From contig CAMYYD010000014.1 of NCBI GenBank assembly GCA_947303395.1, forward strand, positions 1-53,583: a stretch of 53,583 nt of DNA, written 5' to 3'. This document shows positions 8,028 through 15,710 of the stretch, piece by piece; positions within the stretch are counted from its first letter, which is position 1; each line of letters opens with the position of its first letter. Made by a program: the position numbers and the translations under genes. This DNA is from an uncultured Bacteroidales bacterium (lineage in GTDB: Bacteria; Bacteroidota; Bacteroidia; Bacteroidales; F082). Under the pieces are notes generated by a model. That model worked only from the letters and a program-made list of their open reading frames with translations. It was not told where the DNA came from and made no database searches.

Positions 8028-10508
8028 TTATTTCTTTATGAAAGTCTTGATACTCTTTTCGTTTTTACCCAAAATCTCAATCATATACATTCCTGATTCA
8101 AGGTTCGAAAGGTCGAGAACAGCCTCCTTATTATTAATAGCCATATCCATAACCTTCACCGAAAGAATGTTGTAGATACTGATATTTTGAATCTCTTCTT
8201 CAGCATTGATTGTCAATATATTATCTACAGGATTTGGGTACATCTTAGTCTCAAGGTAGTTCTCATTGACCGACTGAGTAATAGTATCTGTTGCGACAAC
8301 TTTCACATTGTCGATAAACCATGAATATGTCAGTACGTCGCTGCCGTTGTTATGTGCACGCCATCTCAGTCTGATATTCTGGCCTTGGTATGCTGACAGG
8401 TCAAGTTGGACTGGCTCTTGGAACTGGTTGACCCATTCTGGCTGGTCTACTGCGTCCCAGAGTGTTGTCCATGAACCTGTATTGGTGTTCAAAACATCAA
8501 CTTTATAATGGTCTTGATAATCCGGGATACCATATTGGCAGAATGTCTCAAATGTAAGAGCTGTCGGTCGGTTTATTGCCAATAATGGTGTGACGAGACT
8601 CTCGTCCTGAGGGCCCCATTCTTCCGATTCGTCCCATTCAACGCCTGCCATTCGCTCGCCTTGTGGAGGCACCACATAGTATTCGTCGCCGAAATAGTTG
8701 GTGGCGTATTCAGCTCTGAATCTGTACCAACTGAACCAGCTCATTTGGAGTGACTCAATTGACCATCCCGCTGGAGGGAACTGCTCATCCTCAAAGCCTT
8801 CGAGAAGGATAGGAGCTTGCCAGTCCCAATACAACTGGTAAGGATCTGAATCAGCAGCATGTCCCAAGTCGTCAACCATATGGAAAACTATGCTTGCAGT
8901 GGTGTGATTAGGTTGTGCCGGCAATGTGGCGGTGAAATCGTAATTAGCTTTTGTAGATTTATTTAATGTGATATCATGCGATTGACCGTTTATGGTATAT
9001 GTCGCCTGCATTTGGTTCGGAACGCCACTCTCGTCATACACTCTCAAAGTGATATTCATTGGAGTATCAGCCCATGTCTGTGTGCCTTTCAACGATACAA
9101 CTGTAGGCGGATTGTTATCAACTGATGTCGAGTTGATATAAATGTCATCAATGCAAAGGTTCCATCCATAACCACTAACACCTTCAATGATGATAAATCC
9201 GTAACCTTCCGGGCTGTCGAATGTGTAACTGTATTCATACCAATCACTTACATCGCCAACAACTGGTTCAAGCATTGTGTTGCGATGCACAGTGCCGAGC
9301 AAAGTTCCGTCGGTGATATTTGTGGTCGGGGAGTAGTACACGTTAATTCTGTCCGGACCCATGATATTGTTGTTGAAATTACGGAAAATCCAATAACGCA
9401 CAGTATTGTTGGTGGCACTGAGCTGCAATTTTGGTGATACTAAATTGCAAGAACTGCCAGATGGGCTCGTGTAGCAATAAAAACGTGCCATCGCGGCGCT
9501 TTCATCATGTGGCACACAGTTTGGCCAGTCGTTAGAAGTACGGCGCTCGAAGACGTAATTTCCGTTTGTTGCCACGTTTTGCCATCCAGTTGGAGGGAAT
9601 GTCACGTCCTCAAAGCCTTCCATCAACGGGAATGTACTGATTGGCTCCAAGGCAGTGATGGTGTAATCTGCTGACTGTGTCGGAGCTGAATGTGACGATA
9701 TTACATTGAAAGTAGCGTGTAACTCTTGATTGTTTGTCAAATTCATCGGCAAAGTGGCTTTTGCGACCAACTCAACAGAAGTGTTATATGATAATGAGAC
9801 CTGACTTACCTGCGAACCGTTCTGATAAAACTCAATTGGCAACGAGCTTGTATTGGTGAATTGGTAAGTGTCAGCCTGTTCGCCTGTATTGCTTAGAAGG
9901 AAACGCAGATATACAGGCTCGCCAAAATAAGCCGTCGTGTCGGCAGTGAGCTGTTCCAAATTGAAATTATATTGAGAAGTATGCTCAATCAAAACATCGT
10001 CGATCGACAGATACCAAGGCATGTTTGTCGCTGTGCTATGGAAACCGATGTAGAAGTTACCAGTGCTTGTGGCTTGGAACACTGCCGAAGCCTGCTGATA
10101 TTCTTCATTATCAACGATAAACTGTGGTACTACGTTGATTGTCATATTCGCTGGATTGGCACTTGCACCAGCCTTGACTTCCAAGTTGAAATGGTCGACA
10201 TGCCATGTTGAATACCAAAATGACACACGATAGTATTCGCCAGCTGTCACGCTGATTTCCTTGTAAGTCCACACATCAGTGTTATAAGTGGCATACATGT
10301 ACCAGTCGCCAGTGTGAGGCTTACGTCCGCGAGCTTCATTATCATCCGGAATGGTGATGCCGGCTTTCCAGCCATTGTCGCTACAAATCCAGCCAACTGG
10401 TGTTTGACCGACTGTGTTTCCTGTTTCAAATCCTTCATCCACAATGACTTGCGAATATGCCATCATGATGAAAAACAATGCAATAAATGTTAAGTAAAAC
10501 TTTCTCAT
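8028..10508 (-). CDS. Secreted choice-of-anchor J protein with T9SS type A sorting domain
   Basis: An 826-residue exported protein. Residues 1-19 are a signal peptide ending MMAYSQ. Three related jelly-roll (choice-of-anchor J / cleaved-adhesin) modules start at VDEGFETGN (about 23), LMEGFEDVTFPPTGW (about 295) and LLEGFEDEQFPPAGW (about 565), joined by beta-sandwich linkers. The last 75 residues form a type A sorting domain: KMYPNPVDNILTI, then IYNI..VKVMD and a final LESGMYMIEI..IKTFIKK, as used by the type IX system. Such modules bind surfaces or sugars, or ride with peptidases; no catalytic domain is seen here. It is the first gene of the operon with galK, one base away, which ties it to glycan use. 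Binding mucin-type glycans would be a guess. Confidence 0.85.
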   Translation of the reverse strand: MRKFYLTFIALFFIMMAYSQVIVDEGFETGNTVGQTPVGWICSDNGWKAGITIPDDNEARGRKPHTGDWYMYATYNTDVWTYKEISVTAGEYYRVSFWYSTWHVDHFNLEVKAGASANPANMTINVVPQFIVDNEEYQQASAVFQATSTGNFYIGFHSTATNMPWYLSIDDVLIEHTSQYNFNLEQLTADTTAYFGEPVYLRFLLSNTGEQADTYQFTNTSSLPIEFYQNGSQVSQVSLSYNTSVELVAKATLPMNLTNNQELHATFNVISSHSAPTQSADYTITALEPISTFPLMEGFEDVTFPPTGWQNVATNGNYVFERRTSNDWPNCVPHDESAAMARFYCYTSPSGSSCNLVSPKLQLSATNNTVRYWIFRNFNNNIMGPDRINVYYSPTTNITDGTLLGTVHRNTMLEPVVGDVSDWYEYSYTFDSPEGYGFIIIEGVSGYGWNLCIDDIYINSTSVDNNPPTVVSLKGTQTWADTPMNITLRVYDESGVPNQMQATYTINGQSHDITLNKSTKANYDFTATLPAQPNHTTASIVFHMVDDLGHAADSDPYQLYWDWQAPILLEGFEDEQFPPAGWSIESLQMSWFSWYRFRAEYATNYFGDEYYVVPPQGERMAGVEWDESEEWGPQDESLVTPLLAINRPTALTFETFCQYGIPDYQDHYKVDVLNTNTGSWTTLWDAVDQPEWVNQFQEPVQLDLSAYQGQNIRLRWRAHNNGSDVLTYSWFIDNVKVVATDTITQSVNENYLETKMYPNPVDNILTINAEEEIQNISIYNILSVKVMDMAINNKEAVLDLSNLESGMYMIEILGKNEKSIKTFIKK

Positions 10509-10552
10509 AGTTATAATTATTTAATATTTATTCCAAATATTTAATTAACCTA

Positions 10553-10584
10553 CAAAATTAGAAATGATTTTTTTAAAATGCAAG
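10553..10584 (-). promoter_or_regulatory. Promoter of the T9SS protein-galK-transporter operon
   Basis: On the minus strand CTTG (10584-10581) and TAATTTTG (10560-10553) are exactly 20 bp apart, close to the Bacteroidota TTTG / TAnnTTTG consensus. The start codon at 10508 would have a leader near 40 bases. The same arrangement recurs at 45159-45190. Confidence 0.65.
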
Positions 10585-10593
10585 AAAAATTTG

Positions 10594-10601
10594 TATTTTT
10601 G
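10594..10601 (+). promoter_or_regulatory. Candidate -7 element for the fucosidase gene
   Basis: TATTTTTG matches TAnnTTTG, but it lies only five bases before the likely ATG at 10606, so the transcript would have almost no leader. It shares the 97-bp divergent spacer with the opposing operon promoter. It may be chance in AT-rich sequence. Confidence 0.35.
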
Positions 10602-10605
10602 TGTC

Positions 10606-12030
10606 ATGAAAAGAATAATTCCCTTACTTATAATTGCTTTGGCCATAACGTCATGTACAAAAGCCCCGTCGCCGCTTTACCCTGTACCTACTGATGCTCA
10701 GCTAGAATGGCAACAACTTGAAACATATGCGTTTCTGCATTTCGGTCCTAACACTTTCAACAATCAGGAATGGGGTTACGGCGACGCTCCAGCATCATCT
10801 TTCAATCCAACAAACCTCGACTGCGAACAATGGGTTCTAATCCTCAAAGCCTGTGGCATGAAAGGCGTCATCCTGACCGCAAAACATCACGATGGTTTTT
10901 GTCTATGGCCCACAGAATCAACTGATTACAATATCAGTAAATCGCCTTATAAAAATGGAAACGGCGACATCGTTCGCGAGCTTTCAGATGCTTGCCAAAA
11001 ACATGGTCTGAAGTTCGGAATTTATTGCTCTCCCTGGGATCGACATGATGCACATTATGGCTTCCCGGAATATGTTGCCACTTATCACAAACAAATCGAC
11101 GAACTTACCAAAAACTACGGTCCTTTGTTTGAATTCTGGTTCGATGGCGCTAACGGGGGCAATGGTTATTACGGCGGTGCCAACGAGACTCGCTCTATTG
11201 ACCCTGATAACTACTATGATTATCAACGTGCTAAAGATACTGTATTGGCTAGACATCCAAACGCTATGATTTTCGGCGGACCTTATCAGACAGTTCGTTG
11301 GATTGGAAACGAAAATGGTATTGCCGGTGCGACAAATTGGTGTAACGCGCCTCAAATCACCAGCAAAACCGACTTGAAAATAAACACTTTCGGCTCTGAA
11401 GAAGGTTCAGAATGGCTTCCTGCAGAAGTCGATGTCTCTATCCGTCCGGGCTGGTTTTACCACAAAAATGAGGATAATCTCGTCAAAACGCCTTTCGAAC
11501 TACGCGATATTTATTACAAAAGTGTCGGAAGAAACGCCAATTTGCTTATCAATTTCCCGATAACACCCGAAGGAGAGATATCTCTGATTGACTATGTTTT
11601 TGCCAATTATTCTTACATGACGATTTCTAAAGAATTGAGTCACAACTTGTTAGCTGACGCAAAGGTTCATTCCGACAACGATCGTGCATGCCGTTTTTCA
11701 GCGTCAAAAGTCAATGATGGAAATCCTGAGACATATTGGGCTACCAACGACGACTATCCATACGGAACTATTTCATTTTCAATGGATAAGCCTGTGACGA
11801 TGAGTTGCGTGATGATTCAGGAATACGTAAAACTTGGGCAGAGGGTGAAATCATTCTATCTGGAAGGTTGTAAAGACGGCAACTGGTTCAGAATCAACAC
11901 TTACGACGAGACTAAAACAGTCGGCTACAAGCGCATCGTGCGTTTTGATCCTGTTGAACTCGACAAATTGGTGATTAATTTTGAGGAAAGTCGCGGACCG
12001 TTGTGTATCAGCAACATAGAAGCTTATTGA
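10606..12030 (+). CDS. GH29 alpha-L-fucosidase lipoprotein with C-terminal discoidin-like domain
   Basis: A 474-residue exported enzyme. ATG 10606 gives a lipoprotein signal with lipobox ITS-C at Cys17; the in-frame ATG at 10564 would put 14 odd residues ahead and is rejected. The GH29 barrel covers about residues 30-335: YAFLHFGPNTF, LTAKHHDGFCLWP (89-101), GIYCSPWD (138-145) and FEFWFDGANGG with the expected nucleophile Asp180. Residues about 345-474 resemble an F5/8 type C (CBM32-like) sugar-binding domain. GH29 enzymes release alpha-linked fucose with retention; the form looks like the GH29-B group, often active on alpha-1,3/1,4 linkages. It is divergent from the galactokinase operon. Its last 23 bp overlap the coaE gene end-to-end. 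Confidence 0.88.
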   Translation: MKRIIPLLIIALAITSCTKAPSPLYPVPTDAQLEWQQLETYAFLHFGPNTFNNQEWGYGDAPASSFNPTNLDCEQWVLILKACGMKGVILTAKHHDGFCLWPTESTDYNISKSPYKNGNGDIVRELSDACQKHGLKFGIYCSPWDRHDAHYGFPEYVATYHKQIDELTKNYGPLFEFWFDGANGGNGYYGGANETRSIDPDNYYDYQRAKDTVLARHPNAMIFGGPYQTVRWIGNENGIAGATNWCNAPQITSKTDLKINTFGSEEGSEWLPAEVDVSIRPGWFYHKNEDNLVKTPFELRDIYYKSVGRNANLLINFPITPEGEISLIDYVFANYSYMTISKELSHNLLADAKVHSDNDRACRFSASKVNDGNPETYWATNDDYPYGTISFSMDKPVTMSCVMIQEYVKLGQRVKSFYLEGCKDGNWFRINTYDETKTVGYKRIVRFDPVELDKLVINFEESRGPLCISNIEAY

Positions 12031-12586
12031 TAGCCTCAACTTGCGGCTCGACAGCCTTAATTCCGTCGTTGTAAATCACGAAATCGGCTTTTGAAATCTT
12101 GGTTTCTTCGCTCATCTGCAAACGCATTCGGGAGCGAACATTCTCTTCGGTGCAATCATCGCGTTTCATAACTCGTTGTAAACGAATGTCTTCCGATGCT
12201 GAGACAAAAATAATCATATCGAAAAACTTCTGATAACTCTTCTCAAACAGAATCGCTGACTCATAGAGCACGTATGGCGTTTTTTGCTGCTCACACCATT
12301 CGTCAAAGTGTTGATTCAGAGCAGGATAGAGCACCGACTCGATAAACTTCATGGCTTCCTCATTCTTGAAAAGATGATAGGAGAGGAGTTTTCGGTTTAA
12401 TGTGCCGTCTTCGAAATAAACTTCCGAGCCGAATCGATTGATTATCAGTTTTTTAACAGATGGAATCAGGTAAAGTTTTTTTGTCTCATCATCAGAATAA
12501 AACACTGGAATGCCAAGGTTTTCAAACATTTTGCACACGTAGCTCTTGCCGCTGCCGATGTTGCCGGTGATTCCAATCTTTTTCAT
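12008..12586 (-). CDS. coaE: Dephospho-CoA kinase
   Basis: A 192-residue P-loop kinase with GITGNIGSGKS (residues 5-15) and the family segment GIPVFYSDDETKKLY. It performs the last step of coenzyme A synthesis, phosphorylating the 3'-hydroxyl of the ribose of dephospho-CoA. The start overlaps the YbbR stop by ATGA (12583-12586), showing translational coupling. The order YajC, YbbR, CoaE is, from memory, conserved in Bacteroidota. The 3' end overlaps the fucosidase by 23 bp with no terminator visible. Confidence 0.93.
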   Translation of the reverse strand: MKKIGITGNIGSGKSYVCKMFENLGIPVFYSDDETKKLYLIPSVKKLIINRFGSEVYFEDGTLNRKLLSYHLFKNEEAMKFIESVLYPALNQHFDEWCEQQKTPYVLYESAILFEKSYQKFFDMIIFVSASEDIRLQRVMKRDDCTEENVRSRMRLQMSEETKISKADFVIYNDGIKAVEPQVEAINKLLCC

Positions 12587-13524
12587 TGAACGATGATGTA
12601 TTCCACTTCTTTTGGATCGATACTGATGATTTGAGTGTTATTCGGATAGAGCACGAGTTCCACTGGTAGAGCCTCGTTAAAAAACATGTCAGTCGTGTCG
12701 ACTAAAGCCTTGAATGACAAGCTGTTAATGATTGCATAGTCCTTCATGGCAACAATGTATCGCACGCTGGCTTTATTTGGATAAAGGTGCATCTTCACCT
12801 TGTCGGGAATCGTTATCGGAACTACGACCTCAGCTTCAGTGTATTTCTCAACGTTTACTGACACTTCCACCTCATCAATGTCTGCGTTCAGCTTTTTGTC
12901 CAAATCAATCTTTGCTCTCGTAACAATATTTTGGTTCACGTTCTTTTTCGTGATTACTTTGGTTCTGATTTCTTTTGTCGAGTTGACATCTTCCACAGCA
13001 CCGTAAATGGTAATTGAATCTGGCGTTGACGTTGGTTCACCGTAGTAGTTGAACTGCTTTTCAAACGAAAAACTGGTCTCAGGAACAATTTTAACTTTTT
13101 TCGAAGCCAATCGACTCATGTTAAAATTCTGAACATCTTCGGTTAGCAAGATGTCATTGGCATTTGACGCCAAGTATTCAGCTATTTTATCTACGATAAA
13201 TCTGCTACTGTAAGAATACTGCAAATCCTCGGTTTTCTTGTATTTCACATCTTTTAATGAAATATCGATTTTGCGGTTTTTGTGTCTGCTGAAATAGTAG
13301 TTCAGAAGTTTGAATCCAGTAGTCGTCACCGTCGCGTTGACCTCCTGACCATTGTCCAAAACGATCTGGGATGCCGGGATATCAACATAATGAATGGCAA
13401 AAGGTACTGTCACGGTATAGGTGTCGGATAACTTTATAATAAGCCATAGTAATCCTGATATTAGGATAAATATCACTAATATACTTAAACGCCTAAATCC
13501 ATGTGACTGTTCTTCTTTTGCCAT
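12583..13524 (-). CDS. YbbR-domain membrane-anchored protein (CdaR-like)
   Basis: A 313-residue protein with a cytoplasmic basic N-terminus, one membrane anchor (about residues 14-31) and an extracytoplasmic part made of YbbR-like beta repeats, including IDEVEVSVNVEKY..VVVPITIP. In Firmicutes, YbbR/CdaR regulates a diadenylate cyclase; in Bacteroidota the role is unproven. It lies between yajC (26-bp gap) and coaE (4-bp overlap) in one operon. Confidence 0.8.
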   Translation of the reverse strand: MAKEEQSHGFRRLSILVIFILISGLLWLIIKLSDTYTVTVPFAIHYVDIPASQIVLDNGQEVNATVTTTGFKLLNYYFSRHKNRKIDISLKDVKYKKTEDLQYSYSSRFIVDKIAEYLASNANDILLTEDVQNFNMSRLASKKVKIVPETSFSFEKQFNYYGEPTSTPDSITIYGAVEDVNSTKEIRTKVITKKNVNQNIVTRAKIDLDKKLNADIDEVEVSVNVEKYTEAEVVVPITIPDKVKMHLYPNKASVRYIVAMKDYAIINSLSFKALVDTTDMFFNEALPVELVLYPNNTQIISIDPKEVEYIIVQ

Positions 13525-13550
13525 TCTACTTAAAGTGTTACTTTAAGATA

Positions 13551-13874
13551 TTATTTCTTTGCCATTTGGCTTGGAAGTGCCGTGATTGCCGACTTTTCGA
13601 CCTCAATTTTCACGTTGCTGTCGATAGAAATCATTACTGTTGTCTCTTTCACATCAACAACTTTGCCGTGGATGCCGCCGATAGTCACGACTTCATCACC
13701 TTTCTGCAATGATTCACGGAATTTCTGCTCCTCTTTTTGTTTCTTGTTTTGAGGACGAATGAAAAACAGCCAAAACACCACAAAAATCAAAAGAATCATG
13801 ATAAGTCCCGACCAGCTGCTACCTTGCTGCTGTGGCTGTCCTGCCTGAAGTAAAAACATGTTTAATGTGTTCAT
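13551..13874 (-). CDS. yajC: Sec translocase accessory subunit YajC
   Basis: A 107-residue protein with a glutamine-rich N-terminus, one membrane helix (about residues 23-41, GLIMILLIFVVFWLFFI) and the family core RPQNKKQKEE..QKGDEVVTIGGIHGKV. YajC associates with SecDF in the inner membrane and supports Sec export. It follows the DUF1573 gene after 33 bp and precedes ybbR. Confidence 0.93.
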   Translation of the reverse strand: MNTLNMFLLQAGQPQQQGSSWSGLIMILLIFVVFWLFFIRPQNKKQKEEQKFRESLQKGDEVVTIGGIHGKVVDVKETTVMISIDSNVKIEVEKSAITALPSQMAKK

Positions 13875-13907
13875 TTTGAATAATTTAGATTTATAATTTA
13901 ATATTCT

Positions 13908-14357
13908 TTAAAAATTGTCTACTGTTTGAACCTGAGCCTTGAATTTCAAAATCGTCTCGGAAGGGTTTGTGTTGGCTTTCACAATAACCCGTTTGTTCTG
14001 AAAACCTTTGTGACCTTTGCTGTCGTAAGTGATAGTGATTCCGCCCTCATCTCCAGGTTTAATTGGATCTTTAGGAAATTTGATGTCAGTGCATCCGCAG
14101 GTTCTCTCGACCGCTGAAATAATCAACGGAGCGTTGCCAGTATTCTTAAATTTATAAGTAAACGACACCTGTTCTCCCTGAATCATCTTGCCGAAATCGT
14201 GTTCCGTCACTTTGAATTCAATCTTAGGTTCCTTGGTATTCTTGCTTTCCGTTGCCGAAGCAGGATTATTCACCAAACTAGTGTTGATCTTGCCTTCATC
14301 GCTTCCGCAAGACCACATAAAAATCGCGATAAATATAGGTAATAATAGTTTTTTCAT
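13908..14357 (-). CDS. DUF1573 lipoprotein
   Basis: A 149-residue lipoprotein: signal MKKLLLPIFIAIFMWS-C (Cys17), then a linker and a DUF1573 immunoglobulin-like domain (HDFGKMIQGEQVSFTYKFKN, TCGCTDIKFPKDPIKPGDEG, VIVKANTNPSETILKF). The Cys-Gly-Cys in the middle is family-typical. The start at 14357 is fixed by the ATGA overlap with the preceding gene's stop (14354); an in-frame ATG at 14372 would be internal to that gene. DUF1573 proteins are very common in Bacteroidota, with no agreed function. Confidence 0.85.
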   Translation of the reverse strand: MKKLLLPIFIAIFMWSCGSDEGKINTSLVNNPASATESKNTKEPKIEFKVTEHDFGKMIQGEQVSFTYKFKNTGNAPLIISAVERTCGCTDIKFPKDPIKPGDEGGITITYDSKGHKGFQNKRVIVKANTNPSETILKFKAQVQTVDNF

Positions 14358-15538
14358 CTTCCTGAATTCCAAATCATTACACTTCCTTTATAATTATAAT
14401 TCTGTGTCTGTCCCTTGCAATCCAAAACGTAGAAATATGTTCCGTCAGGCAGATTGCCGCCATCCCAATCATTATGATAATCATTTGATTCATAAACGAT
14501 TCGACCCCATCTGTTGAAAATCACGAGTTTATGACTGAGAAAATATTTATTCAAATCATTGATTGGCTCGCCTGTATCGTATCCGATCTCAAAATAATCG
14601 TTGTATCCGTCGCCATTAGGAGTGAAAATGTTCGGAATCTTAAGTTTTACCGGCAAAACATTGATATATTTGTGGAATGTAGTATCGCAGCCCTGATCAT
14701 TTGTCACAGTTAAAGACGCATATTTTTGACCTTCTTCAGTGAACGACACCTCAGGTCTATTGCTTGTAAAAGTACGCTCATATCCTTCAAACTCCCAGAA
14801 AAAGTTGGTGATTTCAATCAAAGTGTCGTGACCGTTATATACAGTGTCGTTGTTTGAAAATGACCAAGTTACGTATGGATTATCCTTATAAACTGTATCT
14901 GCCGGATCAGAAAAAATCTCAATATTCGGATTCATATGAGCTTTGAGACGAACAGTATCAGTTTGGGCGCAATCAAATTCATTTGTAACCGTAATCGTAT
15001 AATTCGTATAAGCGCTTAACTGTATGGCTATCTGAGGGTTATCCATATATTGAATTGGCAAAATCGGACTGTTCCAATGATACGTGAAAGATGAATAACC
15101 ACCTCCTGATGCCATCGCTTTAACTTTTGCTGTCTTTCCGCTTTCGTCATTTTTATCAGAACATGTCAATGCAAGTTGTTGAAATTCAATATTAAACTTC
15201 GGTCGCATAGAAATTGTAATGCTGGGATTACATATCACCGAACCTGTAGAAGCATTGGTAACATTAACATAATAAGTGGCGTTGTTCTCAGTTACCGTCA
15301 CATCGACATAAACTTTATCCGTAGTATAATGACAACCAATAACTTCGCCGTTGTATGTCCATTCATAATTATAGTTCGTGTTCAGATCAACGCTCAAGCG
15401 GATCTCACTTCCGTAACAAACCGGCATTGTGACACCATTTTCCAAATGAATTTCACACTGCGCCTTTATCTCATTGATAGATAATAAGATAACTACGATT
15501 AAAGCTATAATTTTATATGTCGGAACTAATCTTTTCAT
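14354..15538 (-). CDS. Secreted PKD-like protein with gliding-motility/T9SS type B sorting domain
   Basis: A 394-residue exported protein. ATG 15538 gives signal MKRLVPTYKIIALIVVILLS; the TTG at 15544 would add two residues and is less likely. Residues 27-300 are beta-sandwich (PKD/SprB-like) repeats. The last 90 residues carry the CHU_C signature: IPNIFTPNGDGYNDYFEI, VIFNRWGRIVYESN, WDGGNLPDGTYFYVL and a terminal SVMIW. This type B sorting domain sends proteins through the type IX system to the surface. No enzyme domain is visible, so a surface adhesin or structural role is likely. The DUF1573 lipoprotein gene overlaps its stop by 4 bp. Confidence 0.85.
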   Translation of the reverse strand: MKRLVPTYKIIALIVVILLSINEIKAQCEIHLENGVTMPVCYGSEIRLSVDLNTNYNYEWTYNGEVIGCHYTTDKVYVDVTVTENNATYYVNVTNASTGSVICNPSITISMRPKFNIEFQQLALTCSDKNDESGKTAKVKAMASGGGYSSFTYHWNSPILPIQYMDNPQIAIQLSAYTNYTITVTNEFDCAQTDTVRLKAHMNPNIEIFSDPADTVYKDNPYVTWSFSNNDTVYNGHDTLIEITNFFWEFEGYERTFTSNRPEVSFTEEGQKYASLTVTNDQGCDTTFHKYINVLPVKLKIPNIFTPNGDGYNDYFEIGYDTGEPINDLNKYFLSHKLVIFNRWGRIVYESNDYHNDWDGGNLPDGTYFYVLDCKGQTQNYNYKGSVMIWNSGR

Positions 15539-15558
15539 TTCCAAATGAGTTTAATTTG

Positions 15559-15566
15559 CAAAGATA
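15559..15566 (-). promoter_or_regulatory. -7 element TATCTTTG upstream of the T9SS type B gene
   Basis: TATCTTTG on the minus strand, followed by CA, matches TAnnTTTG perfectly and lies 20 bp before the ATG at 15538. It probably drives the whole operon down to coaE. No good -33 TTTG is seen 19-21 bp further upstream. Confidence 0.6.
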
Positions 15567-15612
15567 GTAATAATTTCTTTATTAATGAATAATTTTTGAA
15601 TTTATTGTAAAA

Positions 15613-15639
15613 ATGCCATAATGTCATTTTATATGTCAT
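15613..15639. repeat. Three ATGYCAT words upstream of clpB
   Basis: ATGCCAT (15613-15619), ATGTCAT (15621-15627) and ATGTCAT (15633-15639) lie in tandem on the plus strand; the last two are spaced by exactly 12 bp. They are 70-100 bp before the clpB start and could be operator half-sites; no protein can be named. Confidence 0.45.
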
Positions 15640-15694
15640 AATTTCCGATTTAACCTTTTGGATTACTTTTTGATGTATTTCCAGCAAAACAATA

Positions 15695-15702
15695 GAAAGG
15701 AG
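15695..15702 (+). promoter_or_regulatory. Strong Shine-Dalgarno site of the shortened clpB
   Basis: GAAAGGAG ends 8 bases before ATG 15711. Good Shine-Dalgarno sites are rare in this phylum and in this window, so it both fixes the start of the N-domain-less ClpB and suggests strong translation. Confidence 0.7.
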
Positions 15703-15710
15703 AAAAAACA

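Noticed and set aside
15545..15710. Frameshifted N domain of ClpB upstream of the annotated start
   Set aside because: No frame in the 166-bp spacer encodes Clp N-domain sequence, the spacer is far too short for about 150 residues, and a strong ribosome site marks the present start.
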